Of a stretch of DNA of 64,000 nt, positions 54,992 through 64,000 are shown piece after piece. The notes under the pieces are model-generated. The model was not told the origin of the DNA. It did no database searches and worked only from the letters and a program-made list of their open reading frames with translations. The stretch lies in assembly GCA_039111635.1 (NCBI GenBank), contig JBCAQO010000011.1, positions 806,001 through 870,000 on the forward strand. Reading direction: 5' to 3'. Both the position numbers and the translations under genes were made by a program. Each line of letters starts with the position of its first letter. The first letter of the stretch is position 1. The stretch comes from Heterobasidion occidentale. Lineage: Eukaryota; Basidiomycota; Agaricomycetes; Russulales; Bondarzewiaceae.

Positions 54992-56735
54992 CTACAAACT
55001 CCATGGTTTCTCACTAGCCGCTAGAGAACGGTTCCGTCTCGCATAAATAACACGCAAGACAAGCACGACCGCAGATGCCTCTAGGAGGAATGCCGCGTTC
55101 GTGAAATGCCCCGTAGGATATCCCGGCGCCTCCTGTGGCTTGTAGATGTAAATACCTTTTTGAAACAGAGTACAGTCAGGATGATTGTCACCGAGCTACT
55201 AGAAATTACTCTACCAATTATTTGTCCGATGGTCCCGAGGGTAACGTTCAAGGGGACTGCAAGCGTCGTCGCACTTGTGTTCCGCAAGTTTGCCGTGAGC
55301 CAGCTGAGAAGGGAAGGGTTTGCGGAGTACGAGAAGCTAGTCGCGATGCAGAGCATCGCATATCGCGCTTTGAATGAAGTTGGTGGTAACGCGCCTGCGA
55401 TAGAGCACATCCCGATAAACCAGTATCAAAGCGTGAACGCGCCAGATAATCAACTGGTGCTTACCTTGCACGAGAAAAGATAACCCCGCAGTCATGAGCG
55501 AGGCTGCGGATCCCAGTGACCATGATTTGTACTTATCCGCCAGGCGAGATACCAGTACAGTCACGACGAATGCAATGGCGAATGGGGGGACTGTGAACAG
55601 TTGTGCGCTTAAGCCTTGGTATCCTAAGCCAGCCACGATCGTCGGCGCGAAGAGCGATATGCTTGAAAATGGGACAGAGATGGAAATGAACGCCAAATAA
55701 TGGAGATAAAGCCTCCAGTCCGTCAGCGTCGCTTTGGTCTCTGCCCATGAAATCTTGGCATGTCCCAACGACGCATTGCCCTTGAGTCTATGAATCAATA
55801 TCTGACGCTCCTCTCGCGATATCCATTTGGCGGATTCCGGATAGTCAGGGAAGAAGAAGTAGACCAACGCTGCACACGAGACGGACGGTATACCCTCGAT
55901 GAGAAACAGCCATCTCCATCCTTCGAGACCCCTCACGCCGTCCAGTTTCCCTATTCCAAATGCTATCGACCCTCCGAACGCACCACCCATGGAGGCACAT
56001 GCCACAATTAAAGCAGTACGGAATGCTCGCTCGTGGGGAGGGTACCAGAATGTCAAGAAGTAGATGATCCCTGGAAAGAGCCCCGCCTCGAAGGCACCGA
56101 GGAGAAAGCGCACGGCAGTAAGTCCGCCGAAGTTCTGCACTCCACCAAGTATCATAACCATGGCGCCCCATCCGAGCATGAGGAACGCGAACCAGCGAGA
56201 GGGGAAGAACTTTTTGAGCATATAATTGGAAGGCGTTTCGAAGACTGAGTACGAGATGAAGAAAATCATGAGCGCGTCGAGGTATTGTTTGTCGGTCACG
56301 TGGAGCGTCTGGTCCAGAGAGTGACCTTTGTCTGCGTTTAGAACCTTCGCATTTCCCTGTAGGTCAAGGAGTCACAAAAATTAAAAATTAAAAATCATGT
56401 TAGCTGATTTGGAAAATGACATACAATATTTGCTCGCGCCAGGAAGTTAAGGGTATAAATAGCCATTGAAGCAGGGATGATACGGAGGTCTATCTTTCTC
56501 AGTAATCTATGCCCCATCCATACATGAGTCCCGATCAACGAGTCTCACAGGGAACACACCTTTTTTCGACGACAGGATCCACAATGTATACATCATCCAG
56601 TACGTTCTCCTGGATGACGATTGTCTTCTCAACATCGTCGGTTTCTTTGAGGGAAGCCTGTGTGGGCGAGTAAGCCCTCGACTTCTGCTCGAGCTCCGTA
56701 GAGTCTGGAGTCGCGCAGTCCGTCTTTGATATCAT
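54992..56735 (-). CDS. MFS transporter B (allantoate permease-like), intact
   Basis: Paralogue of transporter A in tandem, same strand and same intron plan. Exon 1 (56560-56735) encodes a soluble start, MISKTDCATPDSTELEQKS, continued across the intron by LLRKIDLRIIPASMAIYTLN (first helix). The large exon holds TDKQYLDALMIFFISYSVFE, PSNYMLKKFFPSRWFAFLML, ARFLL-type helices, GIIYFLTFWYPPHERAFRTA and FPDYPESAKWISREER. The last exons give ALPPTSFKARYAML and the end ARRNRSLAASEKPWSL. These are ACS-family landmarks (NYxxxxxPSRW-type loop and PDYPESAKW between helices 6 and 7). The substrate could be allantoate, nicotinate or another organic anion. Confidence 0.92.
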
Positions 56736-57969
56736 AGTCTTCCCAGAGTCTCGCGACGTGGACGAAGGTCAGGAGGTGCAGACGAGCGAGGCGAAGCATG
56801 TTGCCTGAATTATATACCTCATTCAGTTCCCGGTGTGTAACGCACTCCGCATATGGTCCTGCTACAGCGTCCGTGCACGATTAAGCACCCGCTTTTGCAT
56901 AGGACTAGTTTTTGCCGCGCATCGGGCCGAGGGCGTGAGTCCGCCTGTGACCGAGAAGAGAAGCGACAGATGTCTGCTGATACGTCTTGAGTGTATTTTT
57001 GAAATCTTACTGCCACGAACGCCACTCGAACACCTTATCCCAGTCTTATCCCCAAACAAGAGGCACGGTATTACACTGGTATTACTCACTGAGATCTTGG
57101 GGTATATACACATGGCCATGAATCATGCTTCGTGTCACCTCCAGATCCTCGAACGTGCGACTGTTCTCCGAGGAGAGGCTATGGCTGCATGGTCCGTCGA
57201 TCATGGTCGGGTTCGAATGCAATGCTTGATCCCGTTCATAAATATAGAACTTCAAAAGGAGCGATGGTCGAGAGTTGGTCGAGTCGACCGAAAGCGGGAT
57301 GATTGGAGAGGAGAGCCACAATGTCGGCGACTACGCAATATTTACCGAGATTTGTCCCTGTTTGTTACAATGGGTCCATCCAGGTCCATCCTCAGGAGTG
57401 CAACTTCTTCCTGTTCTCATTTGTTCTCCTGGAAATCATGTCAGAGTGTCTTGCACTCACCTGTTAAGTCCAGGATAAATTTCATAGCTAACTCGGCCTC
57501 AGAACACACCTTCGACAACCCATTAGCCTGTCGTGGAAATAAAATGAGGTCTTCTAGGGCCTCAACCGTAGGGCTTTGGTATTTCAAGATGTCTTAGGCT
57601 TGTACCCCACACCGCTAATTTTACGCGTCACAAGAATACCACAGATCCTTTGACATCGAAATTAGCAGTTTATGAGCTCACTTCTTGGACGTACAACATC
57701 ATTCTCGTCTTTATGACGTACCTTACTCCCGGAGGATTCTTTACCGGATTTCGTGTGTATCACAAGTGAGTTCTGATGCTCACCGTCCATGCCCCTCGCA
57801 AATAATGATCATGATTTCAGCAGCGTACATTACATGCAAAGCAAGACATGTTCGTACATTCATTGAATTTCGTATCACAAGACACATACGTTGACCTTTC
57901 GTCGTTCCATTCGACCGGTATATAGCAACCGAGTGGGTATCACCACACGTCTAAACAGACGTAGCACGG
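56736..57969. other. Unique intergenic stretch between transporter B and the gap-cut gene
   Basis: Several short frames on both strands, none convincing. No repeat recognised. Confidence 0.45.
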
Positions 57970-58727
57970 TCAGTGCTGCGCCCTTCGTTCATCAACAACA
58001 GCCTGTACCCATCTTTCCAGAATCTGTTCCAACATTTCTTCCCAACCTTCGTCTCTCCGTGCGACGGTTCGTGCGTCGAAGTACACTTGGGGTTCCGTGT
58101 TAGGAAATTTGATAGTGGACGGTAAGGGAGAAGTCATCGGGGTTGAATCCGATGAGGATGGTTTAATGGTTGACCCAAGCGGCGGAGAGGGGGCGGCTAT
58201 GGGTATGAGATAGCGAAGCTTGAGAGCGCTATATTTCATGAGCTTGATTTAGTTTCTAGGGTCAGACGAATAGTAAGGCATGGAACTTACGCAGCCCATA
58301 GACGCAGATTGTCCGAACGTCGGAAAGTCCATCCTTTTCGCCCCTTATCATCCTTCTCGCCGGAAGCAGACTGCGCCTGTTCTAGAGCCAAAATATCGTG
58401 GATCGCCTCTTTACTGATATATCCCCAAGGTTTGCGCGAGCGACGGACACCGACATTGTAGGCTACACATAGCGCTTGCCCCGATGATAGCGCCAGCAAC
58501 AGCTCCGTACGATCGAGCTCACGCGGCAGGAGTGCTAGCAAGTTGGTAGGCAAGAGGGCAATAAGCAGGGCATGTGCGCGCGCCAACGAGCTCTCCGCAA
58601 ACGAGGTCCGTTTCGCCCACTCTGGTAAGTCCTCATCTTGCACACTCGGGCCATAACCCTCTTCTTCTTCCTCCACAGCATCCATTTCTTCAGGCTCTTC
58701 CGTGACTCGCATCGTGTCCATCATGTC
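57970..58727 (-). CDS. Conserved-looking hypothetical protein, 5' end lost in assembly gap
   Basis: Function not recognised. Exons are 58291-58727 (open into the N gap) and 57970-58228, joined by a GTAAGT...AG intron in phase. The first part is acidic (EEPEEMDAVEEEEEGYGPS), then a helical segment with SLARAHALLIALLPTNLLAL and ALSSGQALCVAYNVGVRRS, KPWGYISKEAIHDI. The second exon holds YFDARTVARRDEGWEEMLEQ, ILERWVQAVVDERRAQH and the stop. The helical region with GQALCVAYN has the look of a small alpha-helical, perhaps calponin-homology-like, domain, but I would not assign it. Frames that read from here through the N run into fungalysin are artefacts of the gap. Confidence 0.7.
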
Positions 58728-58827
58728 NNNNNNNNNNNNNNNNNNNNNNNNNNNNNNNNNNNNNNNNNNNNNNNNNNNNNNNNNNNNNNNNNNNNNNNNN
58801 NNNNNNNNNNNNNNNNNNNNNNNNNNN
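58728..58827. other. Assembly gap of exactly 100 N
   Basis: Exactly one hundred N, the conventional length for a gap of unknown size. The sequence immediately after it duplicates sequence 7.7 kb upstream. Confidence 0.99.
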
Positions 58828-59139
58828 GTCGACGAGCTGGCGGACGTACACATGTGTGACGCCCGTCGCCTTGTCGGTATACGAGTCTTTCCGTATAGTG
58901 TATGTGTTGGTCGCGGAAAGCTGGTCACCGAGCAAGGCCGTCATAAAGCTCTTCGCAATCTCGAGCGGGTCTTCGGTGGTCAAGAAGTTACTAGTAACAT
59001 ATGGCTGTGCAGAGTGAAACTTGGCCTGGGGGTGCACAGGACCGAAACCAAGAGACTTGCGTCGTGAGACGCCGCCCGAGTGAGCGAGAGCATACCCCGC
59101 GAGGCCAGCTAGGGCCAAGGAGGTGGTGAAGAGGCGCAT
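58828..59139 (-). CDS. Fungalysin, second copy, 5' 104 codons only (cut by gap)
   Basis: Identical in protein sequence to the first 104 codons of the fungalysin starting at 51391, beginning [19 protein letters not shown] and stopping at RQLVD where the N gap begins. The 3' part, including the zinc site, is missing because the contig starts inside exon 1. This is probably the same locus assembled twice. Confidence 0.9.
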
Positions 59140-60187
59140 TGTATAAGGAGAAAGGAAGGCGGTGGAGAGAGAGGAGAGTAGTACCCTGCAACCGACCAGT
59201 CAAGGGGTTGATGGGGGTTTGGATGAGAGGGGTAGTAGCGCTGTCGCACTGACTCTTATCTGCCCCCGCTCGCGCCACGCGTCGCCACTGCGAGCCCTCG
59301 GCCACGCGACGCCTCCCCCACACTCCCTTTTTCGGTTTCACGGCCGTCTCCGCCTAGCGAGTCGTCCGGACTACCTTGGAATGGGTCTCGCCGCAATAGT
59401 CACAACATGTCTTAACGAAATGCGGCTCTGATAAGGTCGGCCATTTGTCTGCAGTTAGGGGCTTCCCCTCTGAGCACCTGAGCACAGAGCGAACAAGCTC
59501 TGACTCCACCACAGTGCAAAGCTCGAGGTATACGAGGGTATACGAAGGCTTCGCACCCTAATTTGCGTCGTAATAGATCGCAAATTCTCCTTCCGACCGA
59601 TTCCGACGGAAACTAAGTTCAGAGTTCGTGCATCGCTTTCCTCTTTGAGCTCACGTTGTATGTTCACGCTTGTGGTCATTGGAAGCCCCAAATTCTCTTA
59701 CACGCACCTACACCTACACGCACCTGCCGTCTGTTTGATGGGCCTTGATGGGCCTTGATAGGCCCTTGCACCTGCACAATCTCATCTCGGCCCGATCGCA
59801 ATCTTCCAGGATCCGTCCGTCACCGGTGCGTCTGCGACTTCCAGTTCCTCTTGAGGCGACCTTCAACAAGCATCTGCGATTCTGCGTATCGTCGTTGGCT
59901 GGCCGCCTCACACCTTACCCACATCGCTTTTTCTTATGAGTTCTCAGATCGATATGTAACAGCACCGATGAAAGTCAGGTTATACAGAGAATGTCTTGTC
60001 CATAGGAAGTAGGAGCTCGAGTCCAAGCAGGTATATGCAGGTTCTGCGATAATGAAGCGAGTCTCTGGGGGAAACAGAATGCGGCGAGATCACAATCTGA
60101 TACATGTGTCTGACTAGCGCTTCCATGCGGTAAGCCTCAGGTATATAGAAGAAGAAGAAGAGATCTTCCCTCCTCACCGTCTTACAA
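59140..60187. other. Intergenic, copy of 51392-52439
   Basis: Same short repeats as its twin. Small differences seen are one C/T position in a pyrimidine run near 59313 and an extra T near 59935. Confidence 0.55.
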
Positions 60188-61959
60188 TTACATGCGCCAC
60201 GGTTTCTCGCCCGGTGCAAGCGAACGGTTCCGCCTCGCATATATGACTCGCAAGACAAGCACTACCGCGGCCGACTCCAGGAGAAAGGTCGCGTTCGTAA
60301 AATGTCCCGTAGGGTACCCCGGCGCCTCGCTGGGCTTATAGATGTAGATGCCTTTCGATGCAAACCAAGGTCAGTCTCCTTGCAACTATCAACCCATCGA
60401 GACTTGTGAGTCCTGCTTACCGATGATTTGTCCAATGTTCCCGAGAGTGAAGTTCAAGGCGACTGCGAGCGTCGTCGCGCTCGTGTTCCGCAGGTTCGCG
60501 GTCAGCCAGCTGAGAAGACACGGGTTGACAGAGTACGTGAAGCTAGATGCGAGGCAGAGCATCGCGTATCGCGCCTTGAATGCCGTGGGCGGTAATGCAC
60601 CTGTGATCACATATAGCCATGAGTTGGAACTCATCGAAACGCCGTCAAACAAAAAAAGGACAGCTAGCTGACCCATACCTTGAATCAGGAAAGATACTCC
60701 CGCCATAGTGAGCGCAATCGTCGACCCCAAGGACCATGACTGATACTTGTCCGCCAGGCGTGATACAGACACAGTGACGACAAATGCGATCGCAAACGGA
60801 GGAACTGTGAACAGCTGTGCGTCCAAGCCTTGATAACCTAAGCCGGCCACGATGGTCGGCGCGAAGAGCGATATGCTCGAAAATGGGACGCATTGGGAGA
60901 CGTATGCCAAATAGTGGAGATAAAGCCTCCCATCCGCCAGCGTCGCCTTGGTCTCCACCCACGAAATCTTGGCGTGCCCGGATGACGAGTTGCCCTTGAG
61001 TCTGTGAAGAGATAACTTACGCTCCTCCTCCGACAGCCATTTGGCGGATTCCGGATAGTCGGGAAAGAAGAAAAAGACCAGGATTGCACACGCGACGGAC
61101 GGTATGCCCTCGATTATGAATAGCCATCTCCATCCTTCAAGGCCCTTCAAGCCGTCCAATTTCCCTATTCCAAATGCGATCGACCCTCCGAACGCGCCAC
61201 CCATCGACGCGCCCGTGACGATCAAAGCGGTACGGGACGCTCGCTCGTGAGGAGGGTACCAGAATGTCAAGAAGTAGATGATCCCCGGAAAGAGCCCCGC
61301 CTCGAAGGCACCAAGGAGGAAGCGCACGGCGACGAGCCCACCGAAGTTTTGCACTCCACCGAGGATCATGACCATGGCGCCCCAGCCGAGCATGAGGAAC
61401 GCGAACCAGCGAGAAGGAAAAAACCTTTTCAGCATGTAATTGGAAGGCGTTTCGAAGATGGAGTATGCGACGAAGAATATCATGAGTGCGTCAAGATATT
61501 GTTTGTCGGTGACATGGATGGTCTCGTCGAGAGAGTGACCTTTGTCCGCATTGAGCACTTTAGCATTGCCCTGTGGTCCAACAAATTGTAAATCTTATCT
61601 CAAGTTGGGTTGATAGGGCGACCTACGATATTCGCCCGAGCCAAAAAGTTGAGGGTATGTATTGCCATCATCGCCGGTATAATCCGTATATCTATTTTCC
61701 TCACCAGTCTACACCAAAGCGTCTATTGAGCTTAAAACGTCATGGTCTGATATAGAACTCACTTTTTCTCTGCAATAGGATCCGTGACGTAGGCATCATC
61801 TGAAACATCTGCCTCCTGAACACATATTGTCCTCTCGACGTCGACCGCCTTCAGAGAATTCGGTGTCGGCGAAAACTCCCTCTCCTTGTCTTCTACCTCT
61901 GGAGTTCCTGGAGTCGCACGGGCCATTGGTAGGATATTATTCTTAGAGTCTAGCGGCAT
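60188..61959 (-). CDS. MFS transporter A (allantoate permease-like), copy 2, intact
   Basis: Anion:cation symporter family carrier. Exons are 61763-61959 (or from ATG 61926), 61627-61708, 60679-61570, 60421-60600 and 60188-60351, all in phase, giving 504 or 493 residues. The soluble N-terminus contains ATPGTPEVEDKEREFSPTPN. Helix 1 starts LVRKIDIRIIPAMMAIHTLN, then TDKQYLDALMIFFVAYSIFE, PSNYMLKRFFPSRWFAFLML, GIIYFLTFWYPPHERASRTA, FPDYPESAKWLSEEERKLSL, and the C-terminal half ending RSLAPGEKPWRM. The paralogue B aligns from the ATP-x-ST segment, so either start is possible. Likely takes up allantoate-like or other organic anions. Confidence 0.93.
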
Positions 61960-62734
61960 GAGTAGAGTCAACAGGGGAAGACCGCAGCATGCCCTGCGTC
62001 TGCAGCAATGTATAGTGATCGTCGTTCTTAAATGGTCCATAAGATCCACTATGCCGCACTCTGTTTATAGCCTTGCCGCAGCGACCGTGCATCCGCTTTC
62101 GCCCGTGCCTATTTTTGCTCAGGATGGGATCGCGGACAAGGAGGCCCATAGAACGAGAATGCCAGTGACGAAGGCTGCTGATATTCGGAGGTCCTGTCGT
62201 AAACGTCTATACTAGACTAAACCCGGTCAGTCTGTATTTGAACATTCTTGTACTCGTAACAGAGATCGAAATAGAACGAGTTAGGTCACCGATAGGTACC
62301 TAGCTCTGGAGACCACGATAGGGTGCCTAGAAATGTCCTGAATGGCGAACTCGTGTTGTTTTCATATGTTGCTAACCATCGCCGCAATTGTTCTTTGTAC
62401 TCGCTTGTAGGACACAAGAGAGTATGCGAGCGAGAGTGATAAGAATCCTGACAGGGAGGGTTTATGTCGGGACCATGACGTGCCAGAGCAAAAGCAGGAC
62501 ATTTGGCGACCAATTTTGTCATTGTGGGTCCTTGCAATTGTAAGCTATCGTTCATGGGTCCTATTTTCGCTGAGCATCCTTGAAGCCGTATACTTATTCC
62601 GAAGGGGTATCATTAGATCGCTTGCATCCTTCATTTACACGTTGTGTTCGCGTTGAAGATCTATCTCCGAGTAATATTTTTGCAAATATCGTGGAATACA
62701 GTGTTCACGGGTCTCAGAACGCACCGTTTAAGAA
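61960..62734. other. Intergenic, copy of 54217-54991
   Basis: Matches its twin apart from two substitutions noticed (GCTTGCATCC for GCTTACATCC, and GTGTTCGCG for GTGTCCGCG). Confidence 0.55.
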
Positions 62735-64000
62735 CTACAAACTCCATGGTTTCTCACTAGCCGCTAGAGAACGGTTCCGTCTCGCATAAATAACACGCAA
62801 GACAAGCACGACCGCAGATGCCTCTAGGAGGAATGCCGCGTTCGTGAAATGCCCCGTAGGATATCCCGGCGCCTCCTGTGGCTTGTAGATGTAAATACCT
62901 TTTTGAAACAGAGTACAGTCAGGATGATTGTCACCGAGCTACTAGAAATTACTCTACCAATTATTTGTCCGATGGTCCCGAGGGTAACGTTCAAGGGGAC
63001 TGCAAGCGTCGTCGCACTTGTGTTCCGCAAGTTTGCCGTGAGCCAGCTGAGAAGGGAAGGGTTTGCGGAGTACGAGAAGCTAGTCGCGATGCAGAGCATC
63101 GCATATCGCGCTTTGAATGAAGTTGGTGGTAACGCGCCTGCGATAGAGCACATCCCGATAAACCAGTATCAAAGCGTGAACGCGCCAGATAATCAACTGG
63201 TGCTTACCTTGCACGAGAAAAGATAACCCCGCAGTCATGAGCGAGGCTGCGGATCCCAGTGACCATGATTTGTACTTATCCGCCAGGCGAGATACCAGTA
63301 CAGTCACGACGAATGCAATGGCGAATGGGGGGACTGTGAACAGTTGTGCGCTTAAGCCTTGGTATCCTAAGCCAGCCACGATCGTCGGCGCGAAGAGCGA
63401 TATGCTTGAAAATGGGACAGAGATGGAAATGAACGCCAAATAATGGAGATAAAGCCTCCAGTCCGTCAGCGTCGCTTTGGTCTCTGCCCATGAAATCTTG
63501 GCATGTCCCAACGACGCATTGCCCTTGAGTCTATGAATCAATATCTGACGCTCCTCTCGCGATATCCATTTGGCGGATTCCGGATAGTCAGGGAAGAAGA
63601 AGTAGACCAACGCTGCACACGAGACGGACGGTATACCCTCGATGAGAAACAGCCATCTCCATCCTTCGAGACCCCTCACGCCGTCCAGTTTCCCTATTCC
63701 AAATGCTATCGACCCTCCGAACGCACCACCCATGGAGGCACATGCCACAATTAAAGCAGTACGGAATGCTCGCTCGTGGGGAGGGTACCAGAATGTCAAG
63801 AAGTAGATGATCCCTGGAAAGAGCCCCGCCTCGAAGGCACCGAGGAGAAAGCGCACGGCAGTAAGTCCGCCGAAGTTCTGCACTCCACCAAGTATCATAA
63901 CCATGGCGCCCCAGCCGAGCATGAGGAACGCGAACCAGCGAGAGGGGAAGAACTTTTTGAGCATATAATTGGAAGGCGTTTCGAAGACTGAGTACGAGAT
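62735..64000 (-). CDS. MFS transporter B, second copy, cut by right window edge
   Basis: Same gene as 54992-56735. The visible part starts inside the large exon and runs to the stop at 62735 (KPWSL). Only one base difference was noticed (CCCCAGCCG near 63910 against CCCCATCCG). The start codon would lie beyond the window. Confidence 0.92.

Larger units (their letters stand above)
51080..56257. repeat. 5.2 kb block repeated at 58828-64000 (copy 1, error-rich)
   Basis: Bases 51080-56257 match 58828-64000 in order and orientation with a net difference of about five bases. The repeat starts exactly at the end of the N gap. Copy 1 holds about ten small differences within 52.9-53.7 kb that break the transporter frame, while copy 2 is clean there. 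Confidence 0.95.
58828..64000. repeat. 5.2 kb block repeated from 51080-56257 (copy 2, clean)
   Basis: See copy 1. The offset is 7748 bases at the gap edge and 7743 at the right window edge. It includes the fungalysin 5' end, transporter A, transporter B and all intergenic DNA. It continues past the window. Confidence 0.95.

Noticed and set aside
58287..59139. Long frames reading through the N run, apparently fusing fungalysin to a second protein
   Set aside because: The N stretch is a placeholder for unknown sequence. The fusion exists only because the gap length happens to keep frame.
58828..64000. Recent genuine tandem duplication of fungalysin and two transporters
   Set aside because: Identity extends through all non-coding DNA, starts exactly at the N gap inside an exon, and differences cluster as indels in one copy. 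Assembly redundancy explains this better, though I cannot prove it.

Overview
The window is nuclear DNA of a basidiomycete fungus, most likely a wood-decaying white-rot agaricomycete of the Polyporales type. The evidence is the genes cut by many 50-60 base GT-AG introns, two class I hydrophobins, two short-type manganese peroxidases with complete Mn-binding residues, a GH53 galactanase, a BBE-type FAD oxidase and an M36 fungalysin. I rebuilt gene models by hand from splice sites and reading phase. Most of them close in frame over many exons.

Layout. 0-0.2 kb: 5' exon of a hydrophobin running off the left edge (-). 0.2-4.2 kb: gene-poor DNA with a hairpin, a short tandem repeat and a perfect 28-base palindrome. 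4.2-7.0 kb: a 14-exon DUF3433-like membrane protein (-). 7.0-10.4 kb: no supported gene. 10.5-11.0 kb: complete hydrophobin (+). 12.7-14.6 kb: beta-tubulin (+). 15.4-16.7 kb: GH53 galactanase with two frameshifts (+). 17.1-24.3 kb: URA2-type pyrimidine synthesis protein (+). 24.5-26.8 kb: translation release factor eRF3 (+, two frameshifts). 27.3-27.6 kb: a 55-residue, eight-cysteine small protein split over three exons (-). 28.1-29.1 kb: GINS subunit SLD5 (+, one frameshift). 29.7-30.4 kb: NC2-alpha (-). 30.2-37.7 kb: a tandem segmental duplication carrying two manganese peroxidases, plus a remnant of the NC2-alpha 5' end. 38.4-41.2 kb: two tandem short-chain dehydrogenases (+). 41.9-43.9 kb: BBE-like FAD oxidase (-). 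44.8-46.1 kb: CFIm25/NUDT21 (+). 46.9-47.9 kb: Rab18-like GTPase (-). 48.6-51.4 kb: M36 fungalysin (-). 52.4-56.7 kb: two paralogous MFS allantoate-permease-like transporters (-). 58.0-58.7 kb: a conserved-looking gene cut by a 100-N gap. 58.8-64.0 kb: a near-identical second copy of 51.1-56.3 kb.

Core housekeeping genes (tubulin, URA2, eRF3, SLD5, NC2-alpha, CFIm25, Rab18) are interleaved with secreted or accessory genes for wood and litter decay (peroxidases, FAD oxidase, galactanase, fungalysin), nutrient transporters and surface hydrophobins.

Two quality signals affect everything else. First, seven single-base deletions, mostly in short A or T runs, break otherwise well-conserved genes, including eRF3 and SLD5, which are normally essential. 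They look like consensus errors. Second, the block after the N gap repeats the block before it almost base for base, and the earlier copy is the error-rich one. It looks like redundant contig ends or unmerged haplotypes rather than a real gene duplication.
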